A stretch of DNA of 64,000 bases from Pseudomonas fluorescens (GTDB taxonomy: Bacteria > Pseudomonadota > Gammaproteobacteria > Pseudomonadales > Pseudomonadaceae). Below the pieces are notes generated by a model. That model had not been told where the DNA came from and made no database searches. It saw only the letters and a program-made list of their open reading frames with translations. Location of the stretch: contig NZ_CABVII010000002.1 in NCBI RefSeq assembly GCF_902497995.1, positions 348,144 to 412,143 of the forward strand, written 5' to 3'. This document shows positions 27,716 through 37,973 of the stretch, piece by piece (positions within the stretch are counted from its first letter, which is position 1; each line of letters opens with the position of its first letter). The position numbers and the translations under genes are program-made.

Positions 27716-29536
27716 TCATGGGGCAAGGTCAGCCCTGTCGAGTTTGACCTCGAAACCATATTGCACGGTGACGAGGTCAGTTCGCTGGTAGGTTTCCAGT
27801 TGGGTGGGCTGGCCGTAGAAGTAATGCACAGCGAATATTGCCGGGCCTTCTGCGCTCGCCTCGTGACTGACCGACAGGATCTCCTTCAGGTAATGGCCGC
27901 TGCCATCCCTGGCGAAAAAACGCCAGTCCTGGGCGGGGAACGATTTCGAGTCAACCACCAGTGCGTTGCCTTTGATCTTCAGTCCTTTGGGTAATTGGTG
28001 GGCATCAATGGTTTTCTTGTCGACGGTGGCCATGAACAGGGGAAAGGAGCCGACCGCGTAGGCCGGTGTTTCCGGAAACAGGTTCAGGTCATAGGTGATA
28101 GTGCCGCGCGGGGGGTCGACCTGGAACGCCTGTGGCGGCAATTCGATCGGCCCATCGCGTTTACCACTGGCGTCTTCGGTAAAGAAAGTGACCGGGCTTT
28201 TGCCGGCGTTCAAAGCGGTGCCGAGCAGCTCGTCATTGAAGCTTCTGGGATGATCGAACTCAATGCGTGCGGCACTCGGATCATCGACTGACTGACGGAT
28301 GCTGACACTTTTTTTCAGTTGTTCCTCGCCCAGCGTCGCCCCCTGGAGCCAGGTCGGGGCCTGGTCGTCGTACACCACCACCGGCAACGTCAACGGCTGG
28401 ATGGATTTTGCCGTGGTGTGCTGGTCGAAGCGGCGTACCGGCAAGTTCAGGTCCCTGCGGGTCACCGTGGCAGCGGAAAAATCCAGCACGCTGACTTCGA
28501 GCGTCTCGATCGGACCGTTGAAGTACACCTTGGAGTAACGCTGTTTCTGTTGCTGCTCAAAGGTGCGTTGCGCTTCATCGAGCTGTTTTTCGAAAGTCTC
28601 GCTCCAGGCTTTCTGCTGTTGCATATTTGCCAGTTGCTTTTGATAGAAGGCTATTTGCGCAGCGGTTTCATTGATCGACCCTGAACGCGAGAGGAATTGC
28701 CCGGTGCGGTCTTTGGCCTGGACGATCAACGGGTTCAACGCGGTATCGCTGAGCTCGGCGGCCAGGGGCGCGCTGTTGCTGAATTCGACTTCGGCGTAGT
28801 TGTTTTCCATCTTCAGCAGGGTGACGCTGAGGTTGTCGTTGGTACGGGTCTGACCCACGTCCTTGTTCGTCAGGTCGAAGCTGTAGAGCCGCCGCGGCGC
28901 GATGACTTCCACTTTGCCCTGCAGACTCACCGGTTGTGGCTGGTTCTTGTTTTCGACGTCCAGGCCATCAATGAAAGGGTAGGTTACCGTCAGGTCATCG
29001 GGGTTGGTCAGGTTGGCGCTCGACGGACTCAGCTGAATGCCGGGATCGGTTTCCGACCATTCCGGCTGGAACGGGATGACGCGCTTGTTGCTCAGGGTCA
29101 CCGACTGCCATTCCAGGCCATGGGGAAAGAGAAACGCGGCCGGAATGTTGAAGTTGAAGGGGAACACCGGCTGCAGATCGGTCAGGTAGTCGGAGCTGGA
29201 GTCTTTGTGCAGCACGAACAGGCCGTTGATGTAGGTATCGACCAGATCCTGTGGCGTAGGGTAGTGCTTGAGCACGGCGAGGACGTCTTCGTCGTATTCG
29301 GTTTCCACAGGTTTGCTCTCAAGCTTGAGCTGAGCACGCTCGAGCAACAACAGTGAACCGCCGAGTTCGGCCACGGCATCCTTGAGTTTCGGGTCCTGAA
29401 TCGCATCCAGAGACTTCTCGAACTGCGCCGTCTTTTCCTCGAGGCTGACCGGGTTCTTGGCATCGCTGGGTGAGCAGCCACTCATCAGCAGGGCCAGGCA
29501 AATTCCGGCGCTCGTTAAAGGCAATCGCACATCCAT
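27716..29536 (-). CDS. Large lipoprotein of unknown function
   Basis: A 606-residue lipoprotein. The signal peptide ends in the lipobox LMSGC (Cys21), followed by Ser-Pro, which does not suggest inner-membrane retention, so the outer membrane is likely. Visible parts: an N-terminal helical region (about 28-75), beta-rich segments, a coiled coil at about 285-340 (QIAFYQKQLANMQQQKAWSE, then KQLDEAQRTFEQQQKQRYSK) and a beta-rich C-terminal half. No family is recognised. It is convergent with the 112-residue gene and divergent from the UPF0114 gene. It could be a cell-surface or envelope structural protein. Confidence 0.75.
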   Translation of the reverse strand: MDVRLPLTSAGICLALLMSGCSPSDAKNPVSLEEKTAQFEKSLDAIQDPKLKDAVAELGGSLLLLERAQLKLESKPVETEYDEDVLAVLKHYPTPQDLVDTYINGLFVLHKDSSSDYLTDLQPVFPFNFNIPAAFLFPHGLEWQSVTLSNKRVIPFQPEWSETDPGIQLSPSSANLTNPDDLTVTYPFIDGLDVENKNQPQPVSLQGKVEVIAPRRLYSFDLTNKDVGQTRTNDNLSVTLLKMENNYAEVEFSNSAPLAAELSDTALNPLIVQAKDRTGQFLSRSGSINETAAQIAFYQKQLANMQQQKAWSETFEKQLDEAQRTFEQQQKQRYSKVYFNGPIETLEVSVLDFSAATVTRRDLNLPVRRFDQHTTAKSIQPLTLPVVVYDDQAPTWLQGATLGEEQLKKSVSIRQSVDDPSAARIEFDHPRSFNDELLGTALNAGKSPVTFFTEDASGKRDGPIELPPQAFQVDPPRGTITYDLNLFPETPAYAVGSFPLFMATVDKKTIDAHQLPKGLKIKGNALVVDSKSFPAQDWRFFARDGSGHYLKEILSVSHEASAEGPAIFAVHYFYGQPTQLETYQRTDLVTVQYGFEVKLDRADLAP

Positions 29537-29696
29537 TTTCCCGTCTTCCTGTCCGATGTCACTAAGCTGTCAATGGTTGGGACACTAGCAGAAAAACCTT
29601 GTCACACACGCGCAGGTTACGGATTTTTCGGTTGTTTCTGGGTGTAACGGGTGGCTGGTATACTCGCGGCCATTTCCAGCCTACCTGTGAGATTCA

Positions 29697-30185
29697 ATGG
29701 AACGCTTTATCGAAAATGCAATGTATGCCTCTCGCTGGCTGCTGGCGCCGATCTACTTCGGCCTGTCTCTTGGGCTGTTGGCTCTGGCGCTGAAATTCTT
29801 CCAGGAAGTGTTTCACGTCATCCCCAACGTATTCTCGATGGTCGAATCGGAACTGATTCTGGTGCTGCTGTCGCTGATCGATATGGCGCTGGTGGGCGGA
29901 TTGCTGGTGATGGTGATGATTTCCGGGTACGAGAACTTCGTTTCCCAACTCGACATCGATGACAACAAGGAGAAACTCAACTGGCTGGGCACCATGGATT
30001 CGTCTTCGTTGAAGATGAAAGTGGCGGCCTCCATCGTGGCGATTTCCTCCATTCACCTGCTGCGGATCTTCATGGATGCACAGAACATCGATCCCGAGCA
30101 TTTGATGTGGTATGTGATCATTCACATGACCTTCGTGATCTCGGCGTTTGCCATGGGTTACCTGGACAAGCTGACCAAGCACTGA
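29697..30185 (+). CDS. UPF0114 (YqhA) family membrane protein
   Basis: A 162-residue inner-membrane protein with four hydrophobic segments (about 10-30, 52-76, 108-126 and 135-155). The family pattern is clear: [20 protein letters not shown] at the start, then [24 protein letters not shown]. Function is unknown; the E. coli relative is YqhA. It is monocistronic, with a strong hairpin after it. Upstream is the 160-base gap to the divergent lipoprotein gene. Confidence 0.92.
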   Translation: MERFIENAMYASRWLLAPIYFGLSLGLLALALKFFQEVFHVIPNVFSMVESELILVLLSLIDMALVGGLLVMVMISGYENFVSQLDIDDNKEKLNWLGTMDSSSLKMKVAASIVAISSIHLLRIFMDAQNIDPEHLMWYVIIHMTFVISAFAMGYLDKLTKH

Positions 30186-30203
30186 TCGGTTTTTTTGCAT
30201 TCC

Positions 30204-30239
30204 ATACCGCCCGTCCGTTGCGAAACAGACGGGCGGTAT
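30204..30239 (+). terminator. Terminator-like hairpin after the UPF0114 gene
   Basis: ATACCGCCCGTC (30204-30215) and GACGGGCGGTAT (30228-30239) form a 12-bp perfect stem. The T-run is weak (CGTTTGT), and a TTTTTTT tract lies before the stem instead. Confidence 0.65.
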
Positions 30240-30316
30240 CGTTTGTGGCTTGTGCTTTGAAGCGTCGAAGCCTATGCATGTAAGAAACCTGGGTCGCCAC
30301 AGTGTGAGGTGTGTTC

Positions 30317-30619
30317 ATGAACCTGCAAGAATTGAATGCCTATGCCATCGCCGGTAAAGTCGATGAACTCAACCTGATCTCGATGGAAGGGGGGATCTAT
30401 CTGCTGGAAGCGCGCATGCACGGCGCGGCCTATCCCCTGAGCGATGCCCACGGCAAGGCACTTCATCTGCGCTCGGTCGAGCATGCCCGTGAAGTGCTAC
30501 ACGCCTTTCCCCGCTTGCCATTCAACCTTGTGCACACCTCGGTGCATGACGAAATGTGCGGACTCGGTGCCAGTTCGGAAGAAAGCCTGAAGCTCCCCAT
30601 GGCCTCCCGAACTGCGTAG
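30317..30619 (+). CDS. DUF6482 family protein
   Basis: A 100-residue soluble protein: MNLQELNAYAIAGKVDELNL, then SMEGGIYLLEARM, LRSVEHAREVLHAF and a short C-terminal tail. This matches the small DUF6482 family, widespread in pseudomonads and of unknown function. I use the ATG at 30317; a GTG at 30311 in the same frame is also possible, with GAGG just upstream of both. It precedes fklB by about 130 bases and may have its own promoter in the gap after the UPF0114 terminator. Confidence 0.75.
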   Translation: MNLQELNAYAIAGKVDELNLISMEGGIYLLEARMHGAAYPLSDAHGKALHLRSVEHAREVLHAFPRLPFNLVHTSVHDEMCGLGASSEESLKLPMASRTA

Positions 30620-30749
30620 CAGCACTGACCCCCCTGATCAACACGATGGCATCTGTGCTAGTCTGCTGGCCCTTTTGGTTCCGGGCGCTCCGGGACGCGC
30701 TGTGCAAGCACGGCAAGTTCCCGGGCCGTCCGCACAGCGGAGCAGTGTC

Positions 30750-31367
30750 ATGTCCGAAGTAAATCTGTCCACCGACGAAACCCGCGTCAGCTACGGTATT
30801 GGCCGTCAGCTGGGCGACCAGCTGCGCGACAACCCACCACCGGGCGTCAGCCTGGACGCGATCCTGGCGGGTCTGACCGACGCTTTCGCCGACAAGCCAA
30901 GCCGTGTGGGTCAGGAAGAAATGTCCGCCAGCTTTAAAGTCATCCGCGAAATCATGCAAGCCGAAGCGGCAGCCAAGGCTGAAGCAGCGGCAGGCGAAGG
31001 CCTGGCCTTCCTGGCTGAAAACGCCAAGCGTGATGGCATCACTACCCTGGCTTCCGGCCTGCAATTTGAAGTGTTGACCGCAGGCGAAGGCGCCAAGCCA
31101 TCCCGTGAAGACACCGTACGCACCCACTACCACGGCACGCTGATCGACGGCACTGTGTTCGACAGCTCCTACGATCGTGGCGAGCCTGCTGAATTCCCGG
31201 TTGGCGGCGTGATCGCAGGCTGGACCGAAGCCCTGCAACTGATGAACGCCGGCAGCAAATGGCGTCTGTACGTGCCGAGCGAGTTGGCTTACGGCGCTCA
31301 AGGCGTTGGCAGCATTGCGCCGCACAGCGTACTGGTATTCGACGTCGAACTGCTCGACGTTCTGTGA
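30750..31367 (+). CDS. fklB: FKBP-type peptidyl-prolyl isomerase, FklB-like
   Basis: A 205-residue proline isomerase: N-terminal dimerisation helices (about 1-80, including SYGIGRQLGDQL), a long Ala/Glu helix at about 70-100 and a C-terminal FKBP domain (about 105-205) with VRTHYHGTLIDGTVFDSSYDRGEP, GVIAGWTEALQLMNAG and LAYGAQGVGSIAPHSVLVFD. That architecture is FklB/Mip-like. There is no signal peptide, which favours a cytosolic form (FklB) over a periplasmic FkpA or Mip. I chose the ATG at 30750 (MSEVNLSTDE). A REPIN with a T-run follows. Confidence 0.92.
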   Translation: MSEVNLSTDETRVSYGIGRQLGDQLRDNPPPGVSLDAILAGLTDAFADKPSRVGQEEMSASFKVIREIMQAEAAAKAEAAAGEGLAFLAENAKRDGITTLASGLQFEVLTAGEGAKPSREDTVRTHYHGTLIDGTVFDSSYDRGEPAEFPVGGVIAGWTEALQLMNAGSKWRLYVPSELAYGAQGVGSIAPHSVLVFDVELLDVL

Positions 31368-31401
31368 TCCTGTGATCCTGTGATTTTGCGATCGGCGTGA
31401 T

Positions 31402-31494
31402 CCTGTAGGAGCGAGGCTTGCCCGCGAAGGCATCAACTCGGTTTCAAGCGCAAACCGAGTCGTCTGCATCGCGAGCAAGCTTCGCTCCTACAGG
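31402..31494. repeat. REPIN after fklB, with inner palindrome
   Basis: Outer arms CCTGTAGGAGCGAGGCTTGC(CCGCGA) and a right arm with one change (AAGCTTCGCTCC), plus an inner perfect pair ACTCGGTTT / AAACCGAGT. Six T follow the right arm, so it may also terminate fklB. Confidence 0.88.
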
Positions 31495-31509
31495 GTTTTT
31501 TCACATTAC

Positions 31510-31767
31510 TCATACTTCGATCTTGTGCTGCAGATCGCTCGTCGGGCGCAACGCCCGGGCATAGCAGAACAGAAACAGATTGCGCACCAGTTCCTTGAGC
31601 ACCACCGGCTCGCTGGAACTCAAGCCATTGACGTCCAGGTCACCCTGATCCTGCAGCTCGTTCAGGGCTTCTTCTTCAAGCACTGCACACACGTCCCCGG
31701 TTTCCCGATGCAGGATCCTGAGATAAGGGTGTGGGCGGTCCAGCCAGGCGTCGATCAAATAAGTCAT
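31510..31767 (-). CDS. Fur-box-controlled small protein of unknown function
   Basis: An 85-residue soluble protein (MTYLIDAWLDRPHPYLRILH, ... EEEALNELQDQGDLDVNGLS, then VLKELVRNLFLFCYARALRP). I recognise it as a common Pseudomonas hypothetical but know no function. GGAG 9 bases upstream supports the ATG at 31767; ATG codons at 31776 and 31782 lie further up. A near-perfect Fur box is centred 38 bases before the start, so it is probably repressed by iron. It has no Cys cluster or haem motif. It could take part in iron-starvation metabolism; this rests on the operator only. Confidence 0.78.
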   Translation of the reverse strand: MTYLIDAWLDRPHPYLRILHRETGDVCAVLEEEALNELQDQGDLDVNGLSSSEPVVLKELVRNLFLFCYARALRPTSDLQHKIEV

Positions 31768-31793
31768 GGTTCTCATCTCCATTGAAAGGCTTC

Positions 31794-31816
31794 AATGAGA
31801 ATAATTCTTATTCATT
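31794..31816 (-). promoter_or_regulatory. Fur box
   Basis: The 23 bases starting AATGAGAATAATTCTTATTC and ending ATT match the bacterial Fur consensus closely (GAGAATAATTCTTATT core, near-palindromic). It lies 27 bases before the ATG of the 85-residue protein, so it probably overlaps its promoter. Confidence 0.82.
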
Positions 31817-31873
31817 AAATAGCAAGGGCCTATTGGCGGTTTGTGCTTTTTCCCGGGTGAAGAGTACGTAACC

Positions 31874-31951
31874 TGTAGGAGCTGGCTTGCTGGCGACAGG
31901 GTTCAGACTTGAAACCGGGTGGATGCCATTCGCCAGCAAGCCGGCTCCTAC
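31874..31951. repeat. REPIN, GTAGGAGCTGGCTTGCTGGCGA type
   Basis: Left arm TGTAGGAGCTGGCTTGCTGG(CGA), right arm TCGCCAGCAAGCCGGCTCCT(AC). A distinct sub-family: GCTGGC replaces GCGGGC, and the arms differ by one base. A second hairpin, CCATCCC / GGGATGG (31978-32002), follows it before the yjdM stop. Confidence 0.82.
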
Positions 31952-32015
31952 GATCTTGAAGCGAGGAGGGCGAAGCGCCATCCCACGCAGGGCGCGGGAT
32001 GGTAATACAGCAGGA

Positions 32016-32357
32016 TCAGACTTTTCTGACGAACTCGGATTTGAGTTTCATCGGGCCGATGCCGTCGATCTTGCAGTCGATGTCGTGATCGCCATCGCAC
32101 AGGCGGATGTTCTTGACCTTGGTGCCGACCTTGACCACCAGCGACGTGCCCTTGACCTTGAGGTCCTTGATCACGGTGATGGTGTCGCCATCCTGGAGGA
32201 CGTTGCCGACCGAATCCTTTTTCACGGTGTCATCGGACGCTGCTTCAGCTTCGCCGCCAGCGGACCACTCGTGGGCGCACTCGGGGCAGATCAGCTGCGC
32301 GCCGTCTTCGTAGGTGTATTCGGAATTGCATTTCGGGCAGGGTGGCAACGTGCTCAC
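32016..32357 (-). CDS. yjdM: YjdM/PhnA family zinc-ribbon protein
   Basis: A 113-residue protein with an N-terminal zinc ribbon (Cys7, Cys10, Cys24 and Cys27 in [15 protein letters not shown] and [11 protein letters not shown]) and a C-terminal SH3-like domain ([20 protein letters not shown], then [10 protein letters not shown]). The family was named after the E. coli phn region but has no shown phosphonate role. The start is a GTG at 32357 with AAGGAGC ahead of it. It sits between two REPINs. Confidence 0.88.
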   Translation of the reverse strand: MSTLPPCPKCNSEYTYEDGAQLICPECAHEWSAGGEAEAASDDTVKKDSVGNVLQDGDTITVIKDLKVKGTSLVVKVGTKVKNIRLCDGDHDIDCKIDGIGPMKLKSEFVRKV

Positions 32358-32434
32358 TAAAGCTCCTTGGATTCAGGATCGCTAAAAAGCGCACATTGTA
32401 TAGGGTTTATACGGGGGAGGGGCGACACATGATT

Positions 32435-32525
32435 TGTAGGAGCGAGGCTTGCCCGCGAATGCGGTGTATCAGTCACATTGGTGTCGACTGGTAGTTCGCA
32501 TTCGCGGGCAAGCCTCGCTCCTACA
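32435..32525. repeat. REPIN between yjdM and ispB
   Basis: Arms of the GTAGGAGCGAGG type: TGTAGGAGCGAGGCTTGCCC(GCGAATGCG) and its reverse complement, with a loop containing CACATTGGTGTCGACTGG. It ends 13 bases before the ispB stop. Confidence 0.9.
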
Positions 32526-32538
32526 GGGCGCGCGTTAG

Positions 32539-33507
32539 TCAGTGAGTGCGGGCTACTGCAAATTCACTTAGCTCGACCAATGCATCGCGGTATTCGCTGG
32601 CCGGCAGCGCATCGAGGCACTTGATCGCACGGGCCACGTAGTCGCGGGCCAGCTGCGCGGTGTAATCCAGCGAGCCGGAAGCTTCCACCGCTTCGCGAAT
32701 GCTCTCCAGGTCTTCAATGCCGCCTTTCTGGATCGCCTTGCGCACCAGTGCTGCCTGCTCCGGCGTACCTTCACGCATGGTGTAGATCAGCGGCAGGGTC
32801 GGCTTGCCTTCGGCCAGATCGTCACCGACGTTCTTGCCGAGGGTCTGCGCGTCCCCTTTATAGTCCAGCAGGTCATCGACCAATTGGAAGGCGACACCCA
32901 GGTGATCGCCGAAGGTACGCAGCGCTTCACTCTGTTCCGGTGTGGCACCGGCCAGGGCCGCGGCACTGTGGGTCGAGGCTTCGAAGAGCATCGCCGTCTT
33001 GCCGCGGATGACTTCCATGTAGGTTTCTTCGGTGGTGCTGGCGTCACGGACCTTCGACAGCTGCAACACTTCGCCTTCTGCGATGATCCGCGTGGCTTGC
33101 GAAAGGATTTTCATCACCGGCATGGAGCCCAGTTCGACCATCATTTCGAAGGAGCGCGAATACAGGAAGTCGCCGACCAACACGCTCGGAGCGTTGCCCC
33201 ACATGGCGTTGGCGGTCGAGCGGCCTCGACGCATGCCGGACATGTCGACCACGTCGTCATGCAGCAGGGTAGCGGTGTGCAGGAACTCGATGGTCGCGGC
33301 CAGCAGGCGCATGTCATCGCCTTCGCGACCCAGGGCCTTGCCACACAGCAACACCAATAACGGGCGCAGGCGTTTACCGCCGGCCGAGGTAATGTAGTCG
33401 CCGATCTTCGACACCAGCGGCACTCGGGAAGTCAGCTGCTTCTTGATGATGCCGTCGACGGCTTTGAAATCGTCCGCCACCGCGCGGTAGAAAGCTTGGG
33501 GTTGCAT
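32539..33507 (-). CDS. ispB: Octaprenyl/polyprenyl diphosphate synthase
   Basis: Trans-prenyltransferase that extends farnesyl diphosphate with isopentenyl diphosphate to make the long side chain of ubiquinone. The 322-residue protein carries the first Asp-rich motif in LLHDDVVDMSGMRRG (about 83-97), the second in FQLVDDLLDYKGD (about 208-220) and GGKRLRPLLVLL near residue 43. The residue pattern fits IspB rather than short-chain IspA. It is divergent from rplU, the arrangement conserved in gammaproteobacteria. Confidence 0.95.
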   Translation of the reverse strand: MQPQAFYRAVADDFKAVDGIIKKQLTSRVPLVSKIGDYITSAGGKRLRPLLVLLCGKALGREGDDMRLLAATIEFLHTATLLHDDVVDMSGMRRGRSTANAMWGNAPSVLVGDFLYSRSFEMMVELGSMPVMKILSQATRIIAEGEVLQLSKVRDASTTEETYMEVIRGKTAMLFEASTHSAAALAGATPEQSEALRTFGDHLGVAFQLVDDLLDYKGDAQTLGKNVGDDLAEGKPTLPLIYTMREGTPEQAALVRKAIQKGGIEDLESIREAVEASGSLDYTAQLARDYVARAIKCLDALPASEYRDALVELSEFAVARTH

Positions 33508-33586
33508 CAGAGACAGTTGCTCCAGAAGGGTTGCGCGGCATGCTAGGACCCACGTCGGCGGGTGTCAAGGCACGATGGACGGCCTC

Positions 33587-33615
33587 TTGCATCGCCCCGG
33601 CAGCTTGCGTACAAT
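33587..33615 (+). promoter_or_regulatory. Candidate promoter of rplU-rpmA
   Basis: TTGCAT, 17-base spacer, TACAAT, followed by GC-rich CGCGCACC. Transcription would start near 33622, leaving a leader of about 125 bases before rplU. Confidence 0.65.
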
Positions 33616-33747
33616 CGCGCACCCTGAACTTCCTGGGCAGCACCTGCCTTACGCAATTGCAAACAGGCCTTCCAGCCTTATGCAGCCATGCCAGCCAATA
33701 CCTCTTCTTATAAAGAGCTGGGTGAGCAGGATTATCGGAGAAATACC

Positions 33748-34062
33748 ATGTCGTACGCAGTAATTGTTACTGGTGGCAAGCAATACAAGGTCGCCCCAGG
33801 TGAATACCTGAAGATCGAAAAACTGGAAATCGCTACCGGCGAATCCGTTACTTTTGATCGCGTTCTGTTGGTCGCCAATGGCGATGACGTGAACATCGGC
33901 GCTCCAGTTGTTGCTGGCGCTACCGTTGTGGCTGAAGTGATCTCCCAAGGTCGTCACGATAAAGTCCGCATCATCAAGTTCCGTCGTCGTAAGCACCACA
34001 TGAAGCGTATGGGCCACCGCCAGTGGTACACCGAGATCAAAATCACCGGTATTCAGGCTTAA
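33748..34062 (+). CDS. rplU: 50S ribosomal protein L21
   Basis: Ribosomal protein L21 of the large subunit, which contacts 23S rRNA and L20. The 104-residue protein begins [20 protein letters not shown] and contains the conserved [20 protein letters not shown] block, then [13 protein letters not shown] chose the ATG at 33748, which has GGAG at the usual distance; the frame is open upstream to 33688 but that part is not in the family. Together with rpmA, 34 bases downstream, it forms the usual rplU-rpmA operon. Confidence 0.98.
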   Translation: MSYAVIVTGGKQYKVAPGEYLKIEKLEIATGESVTFDRVLLVANGDDVNIGAPVVAGATVVAEVISQGRHDKVRIIKFRRRKHHMKRMGHRQWYTEIKITGIQA

Positions 34063-34096
34063 TTTCAGCCTAATTCCTCACTAGGAGAATTGACTC

Positions 34097-34372
34097 ATGG
34101 CACACAAAAAAGCTGGTGGTAGTACCCGTAACGGTCGCGACTCAGAAGCCAAACGCCTTGGCGTGAAGATGTATGGCGGCCAGGTTATCATTCCGGGCAA
34201 CATCATCGTGCGTCAGCGCGGCACCCAATTCCACGCCGGTTACGGTGTTGGCATGGGTAAAGATCACACTCTGTTCGCTAAAATCGACGGCGTGATCAAG
34301 TTCGAAGTAAAAGGCGCTTTCAATCGCCGTTACGTAAGCATTGTCCCGAAGACTGACGTCGTCGCGGCATAA
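34097..34372 (+). CDS. rpmA: 50S ribosomal protein L27
   Basis: Ribosomal protein L27, whose N-terminal tail reaches the peptidyl-transferase centre. The 91-residue protein starts [20 protein letters not shown] and contains [24 protein letters not shown] precedes the ATG. There is no Firmicute-type N-terminal cleavage extension. A strong terminator follows, then obg. Confidence 0.98.
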   Translation: MAHKKAGGSTRNGRDSEAKRLGVKMYGGQVIIPGNIIVRQRGTQFHAGYGVGMGKDHTLFAKIDGVIKFEVKGAFNRRYVSIVPKTDVVAA

Positions 34373-34387
34373 TTACGTGGTTGCTGG

Positions 34388-34418
34388 AAAAGCCCTGTCT
34401 CGCGACGGGGCTTTTTCG
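34388..34418 (+). terminator. Terminator of rplU-rpmA
   Basis: AAAAGCCCTGTC, TCGC loop, GACGGGGCTTTTT. It begins 15 bases after the rpmA stop. Confidence 0.93.
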
Positions 34419-34526
34419 TTTGTGGGGTGAGTCTCTTGCAAAGCTGTTTGTAATGGGCTCCAGCGCTGGATTTGCGGTCGCTGATTGAGGTCGCTGCGCT
34501 CATTTTTGCAAGAGTCTTATGTCTAG

Positions 34527-35789
<1,263 letters not shown>

Positions 35790-35802
35790 TTCGTTGCGAT
35801 AA

Positions 35803-35836
35803 ACTAAAACGCCGCTCACTGGAGCGGCGTTTTAGT
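35803..35836 (+). terminator. Terminator of obgE
   Basis: ACTAAAACGCCGCTC (35803-35817) and GAGCGGCGTTTTAGT (35822-35836) form a 15-bp perfect stem with a four-base loop. Symmetric A and T tracts allow both directions. Confidence 0.92.
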
Positions 35837-35912
35837 ATCTGGAAATCGGAAGTCACGAATAACGTTATGGGCAGCGCTGGGTCGCGCTGTCCTCAAGCTA
35901 AGGTTGAAGATG

Positions 35913-37031
35913 ATGCGGAGCAAGGTGACAGGTGCGCAGCGTTGGGTCGTGAAGATCGGCAGTGCGTTGCTGACGGCGGACGGCAAGGGCCTGGATCGCG
36001 CGGCAATGGGTGTTTGGGTCGAGCAGATGGTAGCTTTGCATGAGGCTGGCGTCGAGCTGGTGCTGGTGTCCTCCGGGGCGGTGGCGGCCGGGATGAGTCG
36101 CCTGGGCTGGACTGTGCGACCCAGTGCGATGCACGAGCTTCAGGCGGCTGCTGCCATCGGCCAGATGGGCCTGGTGCAGGCCTGGGAGTCGAGCTTTGCC
36201 GAGCATGGCCGGCATACCGCACAGATTCTCCTGACACACGATGACTTGTCTGACCGCAAGCGTTACCTGAACGCCCGCAGCACCTTGCGTGCGCTGGTTG
36301 AGCTGAAGGTTATCCCGGTGATCAATGAGAACGACACCGTGGTTACCGATGAAATACGTTTCGGCGACAACGACACGCTCGCGGCGCTGGTGGCCAACCT
36401 GGTCGAGGCCGATTTGTTGGTGATTCTCACGGATCGCGATGGCATGTTCGACGCCGATCCGCGTAATAACCCTGACGCCAACCTGATTTACGAGGCGCGC
36501 GCGGATGATCCGGCGCTGGATGCAGTGGCTGGCGGTACGGGTGGAGCGCTGGGGCGTGGCGGCATGCAGACCAAGTTGCGTGCTGCGCGGCTGGCGGCTC
36601 GTTCCGGCGCGCATACCATCATCGTTGGCGGGCGTATTGAGCGCGTGCTTGATCGCCTCAAGGCGGGGGAGCGCATCGGCACCTTGCTGTCGCCTGAGCG
36701 CGGCTTGTTGGCAGCGCGCAAGCAATGGCTGGCCGGGCACCTGCAAACCCGCGGCACGCTGGTGCTGGATGCTGGTGCGGTGACGGCCTTGTCCCAGGGC
36801 AACAAAAGTTTGCTGCCGGTGGGCGTCAAGTTGGTCCAGGGCAGCTTCCGTCGTGGCGAAATGGTGGTCTGCGTCGCGCCGGACGGTCGTGAAATCGCCC
36901 GTGGCCTGGCCAACTACAGCGCGCTGGAGGCACAAAAAATCATCGGTCAGTCGTCTGAGGCGATTGTCGGTCTGTTGGGGTACATGGCGGAGCCGGAACT
37001 GGTTCACCGCGATAACCTGATCCTGGTCTGA
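35913..37031 (+). CDS. proB: Glutamate 5-kinase
   Basis: First step of proline synthesis: phosphorylates glutamate to glutamyl-5-phosphate. The 372-residue protein has an amino-acid kinase domain (about 1-260: [64 protein letters not shown]) and a C-terminal PUA domain (about 275-372: [24 protein letters not shown]), the long form. Two tandem ATG codons (35910 and 35913) follow AAGG; I use the second because family members start MRSK. It is followed 11 bases later by creA. Confidence 0.95.
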   Translation: MRSKVTGAQRWVVKIGSALLTADGKGLDRAAMGVWVEQMVALHEAGVELVLVSSGAVAAGMSRLGWTVRPSAMHELQAAAAIGQMGLVQAWESSFAEHGRHTAQILLTHDDLSDRKRYLNARSTLRALVELKVIPVINENDTVVTDEIRFGDNDTLAALVANLVEADLLVILTDRDGMFDADPRNNPDANLIYEARADDPALDAVAGGTGGALGRGGMQTKLRAARLAARSGAHTIIVGGRIERVLDRLKAGERIGTLLSPERGLLAARKQWLAGHLQTRGTLVLDAGAVTALSQGNKSLLPVGVKLVQGSFRRGEMVVCVAPDGREIARGLANYSALEAQKIIGQSSEAIVGLLGYMAEPELVHRDNLILV

Positions 37032-37042
37032 AGGAATACTGA

Positions 37043-37507
37043 ATGCGCGTGGCAAAAGGATGGTTGGGTCTGCTGTTGGCGATGCCGCTGCTGGCCTCGG
37101 CCGAGGAGATCGGTCAGGTGTCGACGGTGTTCAAGTTCGTCGGCCCGAATGATCGTATCGTCGTCGAGGCATTTGACGATCCGAAAGTGGAGGGCGTGAC
37201 CTGCTACCTGTCCCGGGCCAAGACGGGCGGGGTGAAGGGTGGTCTAGGCTTGGCTGAAGATCGCGCCGAGGCGTCTATCGCTTGTCGTCAGGTCGGGCCG
37301 ATCAGCTTCAAGGGTGAGCTGAAGGATGGCGACGAGGTGTTCAAGGAGCGCACGTCGCTGGTGTTCAAGACCATGCAGGTGGTGCGCTTCCTCGACAAGA
37401 AGCGCAATACATTGGTTTATCTGGTCTACAGCGATCGTTTGATCGAAGGCAGTCCGCAGAATGCGGTGACGGCGATACCGATCCTGCCGTGGGCACACGT
37501 TCAATAA
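37043..37507 (+). CDS. creA: CreA family periplasmic protein
   Basis: A 154-residue exported protein (signal peptide about 1-20, [20 protein letters not shown]) of the CreA family (conserved [20 protein letters not shown], then CRQVGP and [26 protein letters not shown]). Two cysteines (54 and 81) could form a disulphide. Its role is unknown; in E. coli it heads the creABCD locus but is not itself a regulator. It is tightly linked to proB (11 bases) and followed by a REPIN with a T-tract. Confidence 0.9.
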   Translation: MRVAKGWLGLLLAMPLLASAEEIGQVSTVFKFVGPNDRIVVEAFDDPKVEGVTCYLSRAKTGGVKGGLGLAEDRAEASIACRQVGPISFKGELKDGDEVFKERTSLVFKTMQVVRFLDKKRNTLVYLVYSDRLIEGSPQNAVTAIPILPWAHVQ

Positions 37508-37525
37508 GCTGACGAAGATCCAAAA

Positions 37526-37615
37526 TGTGGGAGCGGGCTTGCTCGCGAATGCGGTGTGTCAGGCGATATTTTTGCCGGCTGACACACCGCATTCGCGAGC
37601 AAGCCCGCTCCCACA
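37526..37615. repeat. REPIN after creA
   Basis: Main-group arms TGTGGGAGCGGGCTTGCTCG(CGAATGCGGTGTGTCA) and reverse complement, almost perfect over 36 bases per side. It is followed by ten T, so it can also serve as the creA terminator. Confidence 0.93.
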
Positions 37616-37652
37616 TTTTTTTTTGCGGTGCGATCATTAAATCGCAGGCAAT

Positions 37653-37680
37653 AAAAAACCGACCCGGAGGTCGGTTTTTT
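37653..37680 (-). terminator. Terminator of rpsT
   Basis: AAAAAACCGACC (37653-37664), CGGA loop, GGTCGGTTTTTT (37669-37680). It lies 15 bases beyond the rpsT stop on the minus strand and is symmetric enough to work both ways. Confidence 0.92.
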
Positions 37681-37694
37681 AACAAGCTTATCGC

Positions 37695-37973
37695 TTATGC
37701 GGCAACAGCAAGGTTCAGAGCCTTGACGTGACCGTTCAGACGGCTCTTATGACGAGCGGCCTTGTTCTTGTGGATGATGCCTTTATCGGCCATACGGTCG
37801 ATAACTGGCACGGCCAGAACGTAAGCAGCTTGAGCTTTTTCAGCGTCTTTTGCGTCAATGGCCTTAACTACATTCTTGATGTAGGTACGAACCATGGAAC
37901 GCAGGCTGGCGTTGTGGCTGCGACGCTTCTCAGCCTGTTTTGCACGTTTTTTGGCGGAAGGTGTGTTGGCCAC
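37695..37973 (-). CDS. rpsT: 30S ribosomal protein S20
   Basis: Small-subunit protein that binds 16S rRNA near helix 44. The 92-residue, very basic helical protein begins [20 protein letters not shown], with [19 protein letters not shown] and [17 protein letters not shown]. Monocistronic, with a terminator after it, and divergent from murJ. Confidence 0.98.
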   Translation of the reverse strand: MANTPSAKKRAKQAEKRRSHNASLRSMVRTYIKNVVKAIDAKDAEKAQAAYVLAVPVIDRMADKGIIHKNKAARHKSRLNGHVKALNLAVAA

